Part shown: piece after piece, positions 43,801-54,908 of the stretch
Numbering within the stretch: the stretch's first letter is position 1
How the letters are laid out: every line of letters begins with the position of its first letter
NCBI GenBank assembly: GCA_949130485.1
Contig: OX422193.1
Span: forward strand, 703,501 to 767,500
DNA from: Agelas oroides
Lineage: Eukaryota; Porifera; Demospongiae; Agelasida; Agelasidae
DNA length: 64,000 nucleotides
Direction: 5' to 3'
Notes under the pieces: model-generated
Told to the model about the DNA's origin: nothing
Database searches by the model: none
Seen by the model: only the letters and a program-made list of their open reading frames with translations
Translations under genes and position numbers: made by a program

Positions 43801-44545
43801 TTGGCTGGGTCTGGCTTGCACGAATAGTCTGCTTGAACATGTAGTCGTACCTACAGCTACCTAGCCTTAGCCTCAGGGCTCCAACCCGAGTGTACTATCA
43901 GTAACAAAATTTGGGGGTGAAGCCTGGGTATGAAAGCTGGGAGTGGCCTGAAAATATAAGGATATTAGAGGCACAACATGGTTGAACAATGCACAAGGTG
44001 GTCAAAAAAGGACTACTTGATTCTGCTGTGACCAAGTAGTTTTGTTGAAAGTTGATCTATGCTGTGGAACATGTGGATTTCACTAGCTGAGGTAGCAGAA
44101 ATCAATGATCAATGAACAGAGATCCAGGACCTAAGTTGGTTTGCATCAGTTGCTACCATATACGTAAACTCCCGGTAATATGCCCCCTTTGAGTGAACAC
44201 TCTTTACCCCACGAGTTCTTACATAGGTAATTCTTACTCATTTAAACATCACACTTCCAGCACTACTTCTAACCATCTCTTTGTTCTAACTCCAAAAAAG
44301 CCTGCCAGTGAGTGTACCTTGACAACTATACCAGCCTATTGCTCTGAGTACAAAGAGACAAGGATTGTCATTTCTTTCTGTATATGTCATGTATGTGAAA
44401 TTCAGGTTATGGAATCATTGACCGCAAAAATTAAAACTGAAAAAATTGCTGATACCCACATTTTGGCCCAGTTTGGTAAGTCTAATCCCCAGGCCTTGCC
44501 CACTAGATTACTGTACATGCTGAGTGAGTTCACCCGCACTTGAGT
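40828..44545. repeat. Segmental duplication block R, copy C
   Basis: Counterpart of 30090-34275. Contains the TAGCCTCG element 40976-41406 (with an 18-G run near 41227-41244), the foldback 41655-41815, MITEs 42004-42466, 42718-42921 and 43071-43595, and an inverted segment at about 44050-44240. No gene seen. Confidence 0.85.
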
Positions 44546-45265
44546 TCTTCTCATGAAGGAGCGTCCAACTACCATACAGTGTTGGATCATGTGTTGTCGA
44601 ATTCCATTGCCCTGCAAACGAGAACAGGAATCCGAAATTACTAGTTGGACGTTCCTTCTTGCATGGTGGTTCATTAGTTTCTGACATTACAACACAGCCA
44701 CCAGACAAGGGCCATAGTTTTCAAATTCCTCCTCGGACCTGCTATACGAGTATCATAGTCCTCAGCCTGAACAGGGAGGAATGGAGGAAAAGATTCAGTT
44801 GCACACCTTGGCCAATCACCCCCTACGCCAGGTAAAGGTATTCTTTCTGCAGTTGGTGGTTTCCCCTAGCAACCATTGCCACCCACTATATCACCTCCAG
44901 CCAATGTTACTTTATCAGTTTATGTTGCTAAGCAACAGACAATAGAAGTTGTGTTGCATTGGGGTGGTCCTAACTGTGCAAGACAATATTCACATATTGT
45001 GCATATTCATTTTGTTATTGCATGTTTGTGACAAGGGGCGGAGTCGGCTATATTCATGAAACAAGTATTCATGCAGTCAAAGAATGCACAACATGTGAAT
45101 ATTATCTTGCACAGTTACGACCACCCAAGAGAAAGCAACAAAACTTCTATTGTTTGTTGCTTAGCAACATAAACTAATAAAGTTACAATGGCTAGAGGTG
45201 ATAATGGTAGCAATGGTTGCTAGGGGAAACCACCAACTGCAGAACAGGGTGGAACAGCATTACAT
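44546..45265. repeat. Junction of blocks C and D, truncated UBX piece
   Basis: 44550-44725 matches 35043-35195. At about 44727 it switches abruptly to the 5' end of the UBX penultimate exon (AEDYDTRIAGPRREE on the minus strand, 44727-44778). The rest of that exon and the last exon are missing, so the D copy of UBX is truncated. Confidence 0.75.
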
Positions 45266-46481
45266 ACTTAGAATACTCCATATGTACATGTTTCAATGTC
45301 GTGTGCAAGGAAAGTAACCCTAAACTTTTAGCTGTTTCTTCAGATCACTAGGAGTTCTGTTGGACATGTCCCTGACTACCATTCTCTGTGTTTGTTATCC
45401 TAACGATATTATATTGCCTATTTGTAATACTGTCTTGGGGAAAGAAATTGGAAGGCTTTCTCTTATGAAACTCTGACATGTTTGAACCTTTTGAGCCCTC
45501 CATCTCGTCTCCTCCTCTCCAACTCAGGACAAGGACCTGCATAAACAGAAATGTGATTACTAAATTATAGCTTCATTTCCAAGCCTTCCCACCATCCACA
45601 AAAATGGAGGAGGAAGAGTTGGTATGTTTATCCTGTCAATGCTTGTCTATCTGGTAGACGGGGGGGAGCGGGGAAAAGACTTTTGAATGGAAATATTTGA
45701 CTGTTCCAATTATGCAATACGGAGGAGAAAGGCCTAGTAGATTGTGCCATGTGCAGTGCGCCTGCACACTGGGTACAGTGTACAGTCCTCCCCAGCCAGT
45801 TTACCTCCTTTTTGATTTTTCAAGGGTCTGGTTTCGAGACTAGATGTTGTGATACACAGAAGGTAGACATAAAGGGGTGGTGTTTGCACTGATTGACTCA
45901 AAATTACGGTCAGGTTCCACCGTCTGGGTATCCACACGTACATCACTTTGATTGATAAAAATGCTAACCAAACGAGAACTGTCTTTGCTAGCAGCTGCAT
46001 TTTGCCTCATTGTAGAAAGCTGTGACACCACCATGTGTGATGAGCTTTCCCAGACCTTCCCTTCCATATTAGCACACTGGAAGTGCAACCAAATATTAAA
46101 GATGGCTAAGGCCTGGGAATGAGTCTACGCTGAAGTTTAAACAATCACCTGGAAGAGTGGCACAGTAGAATAACAAGCTGCTATGGGAGTCATGATACAA
46201 CAGTTGGAGGGATACACAAAGCTAAGAGGAGGAAGGTGGTTCTATGGAAAGAGATCAAATTGCTTCAACATGAACTAACTAATGGAGAGAGAAAACTGAT
46301 AATCTGATTCTTAGATTTCAGGTAGCTATTAGACACTGGGTTGTTGCTTTCGACTTTTGTATTGACCATTCTAATTAGATTCTCATGTACAGTTCTAAGA
46401 CAATTTGGGATTAGACAAAGGAAGCTCCTGGAACGTTTCCTCCCACAGAATGGCTACTCCAAATAATGCCCACCACATCAC

Positions 46482-46614
46482 CTGCCAGATCAGCATATTT
46501 TCCTTCCCTACCCTCCTTGCCTTCAGCCTCCTCCTCCTGCAGATCTCTCCCCCATAGATAGTTCCTCAGTTGGCGAGCTGCGCGGAAGAACAAGTGGCGA
46601 CTGCTCATGAACAC
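46482..46614 (-). CDS. Hydrophobic exon candidate, copy D (shortened)
   Basis: SRHLFFRAARQLRNYLWGRD then an E/G/K-rich stretch and KYADLA with the same donor. A short deletion just upstream (46625) removes sequence coding the first hydrophobic residues present in A and C. Confidence 0.3.
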
Positions 46615-47266
46615 TCCGAAAAGCAGGAACCTTTAGCAACCACCACACTTTATTGCAGTACAGCCTCAGCCTCTCTCCTCTCTCTTTGGACCTGCTATAC
46701 AAGTGTCATAGACTCATAGTCCTCAGTCTGAACAGTTAGAAAATGGGGAAAAATACACTTTTGAAAAAAAAATGCACTTTTGACAGTTTCCTTGTGCTCA
46801 AGTGCTCTTTCCACCTCTGCAAAGTACAAGGTATATCAGGGCCGTTGGAGCTGGGCGTTTGGGTCAGCCTTGGCCGCCCCACTTTTTCTGTAAGCTTTTG
46901 AAAGTTGAACTTTGAACCTTGAATAATTTCAAATGGTACTGTTTCTTTTACTCATTCATTTATCTCTGAACAGCATTATCGTGAGCGTGCTCGTCCATGT
47001 ACATAGATGCATGATCATGCCTTCAGGGGATATCCGCAGATAAATTTTCAGACGCTTCGCGGCCAAACACATGCTCTTTTACTCTTAGCTGCCCCACCTC
47101 CAAAAGTCTTCCAACAGCCCTGTATATCCTTCTACAAATATGTCTGAGTTCATTCTAATTGTTTCAGTATCAAAACAATATTCATAGGTAGCTACACAGT
47201 TTGCATGCAAACTGGTGCTTGACAGTCCAGTAGTCATTTTGACTAGGTGCTGGTTCCCACAGTTGC

Positions 47267-47782
47267 AGTGCATAAAACATTCTACTATACCAAGGAGGGC
47301 AGTGCATAAAACATTCTACTATACCAAGGAGGGCAGTGCATAAAACATTCTACTATACCAAGGAGGGCAGTGCATAAAACATTCTACTATACCAAGGAGG
47401 GCAGTGCATAAAACATTCTACTATACCAAGGAGGGCAGTGCATAAAACATTCTACTATACCAAGGAGGGCAGTGCATAAAACATTCTACCATACCAAGGA
47501 GGGCAGTGCATAAAACATTCTACCATACCAAGGAGGGCATGGTATAAAACATTCTACCATACCAAGGAGGGCATGGTATAAAACATTCTACCATACCAAG
47601 GAGGGCATGGTATAAAACATTCTACCATACCAAGGAGGGCATGGTATAAAACATTCTACTATACCAAGGAGGGCATGGTATAAAACATTCTACTATACCA
47701 AGAAGGGCATGGTATAAAACATTCTACTATACCAAGGAGGGCATGGTATAAAACATTCTACTATACCAAGGAGGGCATGGTA
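47267..47782. repeat. 34-bp minisatellite, about 15 units (copy D)
   Basis: About eight GTGCA-ended units, then about seven TGGTA-ended ones. The order is more regular than in copy A. Confidence 0.95.
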
Positions 47783-48470
47783 ACTATGTAACTCAACATG
47801 CTTGCAACTGTAGTAAACATCATTCTGTGCATGAACAATCAACGAACCACATCTCCCTTATAAAACAGGCCTAGATGTTATGCAAAGTCACCCACTGCGC
47901 AGGACGCATTTCGGTGTTTATAGACAATTTTCAGCACTTATCTCGTTGTACTATAGGAAGGTGACGTTGCACATGCAACTACATGCGTTGGCAATTAGAA
48001 TGGCATGTCTTGCATATCTGGCATGCTGCATTGTTCACAGAAGGGAATGCACCAGCAAACCTGTAGAGGCAATACCAAGCCCTTCGCGGTATCATTTTCA
48101 GGTCACACCCATACTTGAAAATGTAAATGAGTTGTGCTTCAAGCATAATGTTGATGGTGAATAGGAGGGAAAAACTGCTGGAGCAAAGGTCAGGGGAGCA
48201 CCTGAGTGTGACAGTATTCACATGACTGTTGTGTATATTCTAGTGCAGTGATAATTGCATGTCGATAATTGCATGTTTGTCCAGTGGGACTACATTCATG
48301 AAACAAGTATTCATTGAATCAAGGAGAACATTTACATGACAGTGGGCAGTGGGTGGGCCAAACCCAAAAATGAGAAACTGAGACAAACCAGGCGACATCA
48401 GTACAAAACTAGTGCAAGTAGAACTCAGCATGTACCACAATTCCAGATATGCAATATACATAATATGTGG

Positions 48471-48721
48471 CAGTCCCGGATAGAAATCGAATATTATTCC
48501 GTCGCGTATTTCGAGCGCATCACCAAGTTTGACGCGCTGTAGCGCTGAGCTTCCGCTAAGGGCGGGGCTCATACACGCTTCATAGACGCATCAGATATTC
48601 ATGCGTTTACACGTCGCGTATGAGCCCCGCCCTTAGCGGAAGCTCAGCGCTATAGCGCGTCAAACTTGGTGATGTGCTCGAAATACGCGACGGAATAATA
48701 TTCGATTTCTATCCGGGACTG
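48471..48721. mobile_element. Palindromic CpG-rich MITE (copy D)
   Basis: Same as 14403-14653 except for a base change (CATACACGC in the left arm). Confidence 0.85.
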
Positions 48722-51197
48722 GTTGATTGATTGTTCATGGATGTACACAAACCATCAATTAATGAACTGTTATTTCCTGACTAAAAAAAAGATGTCATGC
48801 AAAGTCACCCACTGTGCAGGACACATTTCAGCCAATACCAGGCCTCATCAGCTGCACTGGGGTGACTGGGAGATGGTATTGCTATTTCATGCACCAAGTG
48901 TGGTTAGGTGGCTGGCTTTATCCATACAGTAGGTAGATGCTTCTCAAACATAGTGTCCCTTTGTGCAGCTATTCTATAAAAATTGTTGCTACAAGCAATC
49001 ATGATCATCATGTGTTATCTTTGTGATGTATGTATGTACTATATATTCATTACAAGGAATGTAATCCTAAACCTTTAGCTGCATGACAAAAGGTGAGAGC
49101 TGGAGGTGGGTCAAAGTCTGGGGATTAGCTTAGTAACTAATGCAGCCAAACACAATCAGCTCTGGATCAACAACAGTAAACAGCAGAAATCAAGTGCATT
49201 TGATTCCACCTACTTTAGAGTCTTCTGTGCCCCCTGTCTCTGTCACGCCTCATGCCTCCTCCTCTCCAACTCTGGGTGACAACCTGTGGCGTGCAATGAA
49301 TGACCACTGACCAACACTCACACTGCAGTGTGTCGCAGGAACATGTTACCACAGATACAGAAATCTCCATGACAAGTTCTGAGTAAGAGGGTTTGTTAAG
49401 CCTCAAGTGCGTAGCTTTGTCCCACGTCCAGTTTTTGGAGGGGGAAGACCTAGTATATTTTATATTGTAGTGTGTTTAGTTGAAGTTTCTAAAGAATCTC
49501 CATCTAATTCCTCATCATCGGCTTATATATCTATTTGAGTAAAGATCATTAATTATTTATGTCAGTAAGGATTAATTATACATGATACCAATTTACAATA
49601 CTCTTGTGTTCAAACTCGTTATTATAACTAACTCATTTTATTTCTACTGCTTCATACACAGTGAGCATTCTCTCCACCATAGTGCCCATGCCCTTTGTTT
49701 TCCTTTTTTTTAATAAATATACACAACGGATTTTCCATAATACTGTCAACATTGATTCCAAATTTTCTTGCCACTCGATTATCTGTTGTTGCACCTCTTC
49801 TATACAGTTCCACTTTCTCAGGTTAAGGCAGGCTCTTGTAGTGGACAAGCACTGTTCAGACTACTGACCACAGAAAGTTTATGGCGTATTTTGCAGACAA
49901 GAAGTACACTAGTAGCTTTTGTTTTGCATCTTGTTATTGTATTGTGGTTGATGATGTAAATAAAGAAATTGGTTTCCATGGAAATGCCACGCCCTCTCGT
50001 AAACAACGTCCACTAATTTAAGACTGCCTTAACACCAACACGGTGCCAAATATTCCTTATAACTAGGCAAAGTTGGTACTGTTCGAATGCTCTTCACACG
50101 CAGACTTCGGAACTAACTGGAAATTGGGTATGGTGAGTTCACGTCATGAGTAAATTGACAAAAATGCCAAAATAGCAGCTAATTATAAATTCTACTAACT
50201 CTCCTGCTCTTAAGAAGCGGTGGGGACCATCTCTTCACCCGGATTGTGAAGGATGCATGATAGCTGTTCCTATTTACTGGTCTTACACACCGAGTTCTCT
50301 TGAATTCGGCACCGCATCGGGGGGTCTGGCTGCTGAGGTCGGCTACTAAACAAATGGGCTTGAACCTTTTCCCCATTCTTGCTTCCAGAAACACAAAACT
50401 CTTTGTCCAGTCGTAGCCCTGTTGCGAGTTAGACATGTCTAGTTCACAATCAGCGATAGCACAAACCTATACAGTACAGACTAACAGCCATAACATTGCT
50501 AGCAAAGCTAAGAAGCCTTCACATGGCAGCCATTCAGTCTCCATAAATTGTAATGAAACATCTGCGAATTATAGCCATACCTTCGCATACTTCCATATCA
50601 CAAACAATACATTTAGAGCCCGCTTTAACCCACCTCTGACACTAGGTGTGGCTACTATTTTCACTATTAAAACGAGCAAAGTAACCGCACCCCAAGATGT
50701 TCATAGCTAGGAGGTTAGTGCTGCAGGTTTACTTTGGCTTGAACACTTTAGAGTTCAGTGCTATACATAGGTGAAATGTTTGTTAGTAGGCTTTAGGAAA
50801 ACAAAGTTCACTGCTACTTAGCTACAAGACCTGAAGTAGAAAGCTTTAGAGATCAGGATTTTGTAGTTTCATAAAAAAGCTTTACCCACAAGGGAGGAGG
50901 CAGACATCAGTTTACCAATCGTGAATAGCAAGCACGCTTTCACCTGCTTTATACTAGCATGTTACGTGCGTAATATTAGCCCGAAGCTCGGTAGCTAAAA
51001 TCAAGGGTCAATTTTTCACTGACCAAAGATCTTAGTTCTCGTTGCAAACACTTCTGCATGTAACAAGTGAGTACACTTGTCTCGTTACCAGGCATTCCCA
51101 CCTTCCAGAAAGCAATCAAAAACTGGACAGTGGGAAGGCCTGGTAGCTAACAAGGATATGGGCATCCCTTGTGAGACTACAACCTGGTTATGAAATA

Positions 51198-51795
51198 TAC
51201 CGTAACCGCTTTAATTAATGCGCCGTTAAAAAAATAATTACAATCCGCAAAGGCGCCTTGTTTGGAGCAAAAAAAAAAACTTCGGACCCTTGGGGGTGCC
51301 TTATTTAGAGAGGCGCCTTCGAATTAGAGCACAACTGAGTGAAGTTTGAAAGAGCTGAGTATGACTACACTGACAACGATCGAATTTGAGTATGTTATTC
51401 GAGGCTATCATGAATACAAGTGCTTTGGAGTCCAGAGATTAATGAAAGGCTCAGCACAGAGAGCGAGACGGTAAATCCACCTTGGACGCTTTCTTGGCCG
51501 GCCTACTGGATGCTTCGGTGTTACAACGGGCCGAACTGCAACTGGCCAATTGTGAGGTGAAGGTGTGGGATGTGGAGTAGGCTTGAAGTACGCCTTGATT
51601 GTTGCTGCCATTGTGAGCGAAGTAGAAATCAGTTGAAGAACTAGATGTCTCGAAAGTCACACGAGTCGGGTGCGAAATCTCTCTTAATAGAATTTATGTC
51701 GTCAATGGGGCGCCCTCGTCAGAGCGAGAAAAATTAGTTTCCTGTCAAAAGGGCGCTTTCATTAGAGAGGTGCGTTAATTAGAGCGTTTACGGTA
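51198..51795. mobile_element. TIR element with AT-hook remnant (copy D)
   Basis: Sister of 17083-17681. The AT-hook reads KHPVGRPRKRPRW here, with K-R-P changed to K-H-P. Confidence 0.65.
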
Positions 51796-51928
51796 GGCAA
51801 AAAACCTGATCACAAAAATTTGGGCCAGTCACAGACTGTAACATGGTTGCTGGAGTATTACCACAGTGATCACTCTAAATGCACACATACTCTACGTGCT
51901 GTCAGATCAACATATCCCCTCTACTTAC

Positions 51929-52007
51929 CTTCATGCTTATCCTCCTTCTGTGAGTGTTTCCGCCATATATAGTTCCTCAGCTGTCGAGCTGCGCGGAAGA
52001 ACAAGTG
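51929..52007 (-). pseudogene. Truncated hydrophobic-exon paralogue (copy D)
   Basis: LFFRAARQLRNYIWRKHSQK and EDKHE to donor GAAG|GTAAGT. Cut at 52008 by a TAGCCTCG end. Confidence 0.5.
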
Positions 52008-52115
52008 TAGCCTCGTTCCATGCGCTCGAAACTTGATTGCTCACAGACGGTATCCATTTATGCGCCTGCAGTTTAATATTACACAACTTTTAATGATGGG
52101 GCGGGGACTCTGATC

Positions 52116-52161
52116 ATAGATAATAGAGTCGTAACCTACGTTTACGACTCTATTATCTATG
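52116..52161. mobile_element. 46-bp palindromic insertion with 8-bp duplication
   Basis: The arm ATAGATAATAGAGTCGTAA, a loop CCTACG and the inverse arm, flanked by CTCTGATC (52108-52115 and 52162-52169). Block A has the empty site with one CTCTGATC (18002-18009). Confidence 0.85.
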
Positions 52162-52407
52162 CTCTGATCTGATACTGATGAGGGCGGGAGGGAACATGGG
52201 GAACCTCCACGAAGAAAGAGTTATAGAGAAGGTGAAGAGGAGAGCCTGGGAAGAGAAATAAGATGAAAAGGAGGAAAAAAGACTTTCATTGATTGTTGTT
52301 CATGTAAGAAGCTGCCATATATAAGTTGTATATATGCAATGACCTGGGTCCCAGGTCATTGCATATACCATTGTGGTTTCAGTCTTGTTTCTTCTCTTCA
52401 CCTCCAG

Positions 52408-52496
52408 AGTGTAGCCTAAAGCCTGCTCAGTTGTGCAAGAGTAGAGACGCTCTGATCAACTGTGATGAGTTGATGAGAGCCATTGCTGAGATACTA
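52408..52496 (+). CDS. Helical-protein exon a (copy D, intact)
   Basis: An 89 nt exon (acceptor CACCTCCAG, donor CTA|GTGAGT, phase 1 to 0) reads CSLKPAQLCKSRDALINCDE and LMRAIAEIL. It is the first of four exons that end an otherwise unseen plus-strand gene. The helical pattern with regular hydrophobic residues is consistent with ARM/HEAT-type repeats; I do not recognise the protein. Exons a-b-c-d phases fit exactly (0, 1, 2), which supports a real gene end. Confidence 0.55.
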
Positions 52497-52944
52497 GTGA
52501 GTGTAACAGTACCCACAGCATCTCTGTACTGCCCTCCCTCACCTCCTACCTCATCACACTTAACACAACTTCTCTATTCAAGCAATAGGATTGGTCTTTT
52601 ACTAGACAAACTAAAATGTGAATTTCATGCTTACTGAAGTACTACCTTACAATCTTCATTGAATTGTGTCTTTGTGAAGGTTGTGAGACAGCAGTCGAAA
52701 TGTTGCATAATAAAATTTGTCTGGTGAAAGTTTCATAGTCTTGTTGATTGATCTCAACATGTCAGGACCTACTCTACCAATAATTTCACTGCTACCCAAG
52801 GATCACTATATAGCTGCTTCCTCTTCTCCATCTTATTTCCTCCTCATCCTTCTCCATCCCTTCCCTCCATCTCTCCTCCTCTTCCTTCTTTCCTCCTCTT
52901 CCTTCTCCATCTCTCCTCCATATTCTTCTCTCTTCCTTATGCAG

Positions 52945-53020
52945 AGGAGCAGTGACTGTGTCTCACTGCTCATGGCCACTTGTTCTGTGGTGAAACATCT
53001 GGCAGACTCATCAGTGCAAG
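52945..53020 (+). CDS. Helical-protein exon b (copy D)
   Basis: A 76 nt exon, acceptor TTATGCAG, donor CAAG|GTACAC. It reads RSSDCVSLLMATCSVVKHLA then DSSVQ, and is preceded by a long C/T tract (52850-52940). Confidence 0.6.
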
Positions 53021-53064
53021 GTACACTCTCAGATAATTATAGTGTAGTACATAGATAGATACCA

Positions 53065-53300
53065 TAACCTGTTACCTAGGCAACACACAAGAACGCTGTC
53101 ATATCTCTATTCTAACAGCAATTGCAGAAGTCTTGCAACAAGCATAGCTGAAAGGGAAAAACCACATTTAATTTACTGTGTATGAACCAAGAGGAACAGC
53201 ATGTAGAGGCAATCAGAATTCAGCTTGCTTTGTTGCAAGACTTTTGCAATCTGCCATATTTATATCTCCCTGGGAGGTGGTTTTTACTTAGTAGTACTGA
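53065..53300. repeat. MITE 'taacctgttacctaggcaac' (copy D)
   Basis: Counterpart of about 19930-20120. The left motif recurs at about 5075 in the MULE. The right end (TCCCTGGGAGGTGGTTTTTA) is kept better here than in block A. Confidence 0.45.
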
Positions 53301-53476
53301 GTTGGACATCAAGAAGTGAGACCACTTTCCAGGGAGGGATAGGTTGACAGATAAGTGGGTCGATGTTCTTTTAGGTTGTTCATCTTCACCCCCCTAGTGC
53401 AGTATCCCCTTCCATCTCCCTCTCCCTCTCCTTCCACTGACCAATAAGACACTGGTAACAAATCTCTTCTCCACAG

Positions 53477-53570
53477 AGCACATCCACAGACAGAACTGTC
53501 TGGAGGACTATGGTGTCAAAGTTGCTGTACAGAAACTGGAGAAAATTGACAACTCAAGACTGCAAGACAT
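53477..53570 (+). CDS. Helical-protein exon c (copy D)
   Basis: A 94 nt exon, acceptor TCTCCACAG, donor ACAT|GTGAGT, phase 1 to 2. It reads HIHRQNCLEDYGVKVAVQKL then EKIDNSRLQD. Copy A lacks 13 bp at its start. Confidence 0.6.
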
Positions 53571-53639
53571 GTGAGTGGTGACAGTGTGTGTATTGTGTGT
53601 TCTTGTATGTAGCTGTTATCTCCTTGTTCTGACACACAG

Positions 53640-53682
53640 AGTGAAGGACATATTGGACCACTTTTCATCTCTGAGTGTATAG
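53640..53682 (+). CDS. Helical-protein last exon d (copy D)
   Basis: Acceptor GACACACAG, then (A)GTG AAG GAC ATA and on to LDHFSSLSV and TAG. It ends about 300 bp before the convergent stop of Roc-COR gene 2, so the two genes are tail to tail, as in block A with gene 1. Confidence 0.6.
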
Positions 53683-53985
53683 TCCTAGCATTCTCGCATC
53701 ATCGCTAGTACTGTAAACTGATAACTAAATCAATGATTTTAATTAGCCACCATGCATAATAATTCTGACTTATTTCAAGTATGTATAACCATTTTTCCAC
53801 CATCATTGAGAGGAGCCAATGAAGCAGCAACAGTATAATGCATGACTAATTTTCTCTGCATACATTCAGGATAGTATTAATAATTATATGTACATGCTTA
53901 CAAAAGTGCTACAAAACAAGTGTTTTGATTAATGTGATACATAGTGAAAATAAGTTGTATAAAACATAATTATTGCAGTTAAAAT

Positions 53986-54314
53986 TCATAGTATAGTTGA
54001 CATGGTTTGCTTCAATTTAACTTCTTCAATCTCATTTGCAAGAGCACCGAGTTCAATATCACGTAACACCTCAATCAGTGTTTCCCAGGTCACTGGGTTC
54101 TTCCCCCTCCCAGTAGCCCACTCTCGGAGGATCTCTGTGTTGATTCGCTCAGCATCTTCTCTGTGCCTGCACTCCATGTTGTGGACTCTTGTTCCATTTG
54201 GGTCATCCAGAAGGTGGATGCCAAAATAGTTGTAATTGGGTCCAATCTCTTGGGGAATGTTGATTGTTCCCCCCCTCCCTGGGAACATGATGCAATCTCT
54301 CACAGTTGGGCGGT
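53986..54314 (-). CDS. Roc-COR gene 2: death-domain exon (last)
   Basis: The acceptor TACTGCAG is followed by 2 nt plus 109 codons with a stop. After DRPTVRDCIMFPGRG comes a six-helix death-fold pattern: IPQEIGPNYNYFGIHLLDD, then MECRHREDAERINTEILREW, ATGRGKNPVTWETLIEVLRD and IELGALANEIEEVKL. The W..G.G...TW..L...L...EL..LA..I signature is the C-terminal half of death domains (helices 4-6). It would bind other death-domain adaptors. Phase 1 joins the linker exon. In gene 1 this exon is ruined. Confidence 0.8.
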
Positions 54315-54492
54315 CTGCAGTAACAATACATAAAGAACATGTAATTTGGCAACTACGTGTAGATACACTTCCTACAATATAGTGCAATGCAGGTGTACTA
54401 GCAATGATGTCAAAGGTGAGACAAAAACCACAAATGAAGCTATTTAGTACTGGTTGGTAGTTGAGAGTGCATGGAAACCTATTTATACATAC

Positions 54493-54555
54493 CTTCATCC
54501 ACTGCAGGAGGTACTTCCATTACAACACGCACTTCTGCAGTGGGTGCTTGCACTC
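54493..54555 (-). CDS. Roc-COR gene 2: linker exon
   Basis: A 63 nt exon (acceptor TGATTAG, donor GAAG|GTATGT, phase 1-1) reads VQAPTAEVRVVMEVPPAVDE. Homologous to 22501-22539, with eight residues more. Confidence 0.65.
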
Positions 54556-54908
54556 CTAATCATGGAAGAACAATTGCATATGGTTTCATTTTTGGACGAA
54601 CATTGTGTGCATGTGACCATAGTAAATGAGTAGTTTAATATGAGGCTGTAGTTATCCTTTAGGTAGTAAATACACATTGCCACATTTCTCCCTAGCTGAA
54701 TAATTCTATCATGAACTGACATACAGCTGGTAGGAGACAATTATGAAGTGCACACCTATATACAGTAACTCCAGATTGCATTCATAATTTAACTGTATGT
54801 AAATTGGTCCTGAACATACTTAATTAGGCATATAATCATAGGCACAGTAAAATTGCTTATTGGAGGTTTATTACTTCAATATCAAAACACTATAAAGTTG
54901 CATGTTAC

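Larger units (their letters stand above)
45266..49475. repeat. Segmental duplication block P, copy D
   Basis: See 11371-15410. Contains hydrophobic exon 46482-46614, decayed UBX piece 46640-46745, and the longest minisatellite. Confidence 0.9.
49476..52404. repeat. Segmental duplication block Q (5' part), copy D
   Basis: Counterpart of 15411-18240. No gene recognised. Holds the 598 bp AT-hook MITE (51198-51795), the truncated exon 51929-52007 and a 46-bp palindromic insertion. Confidence 0.8.
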
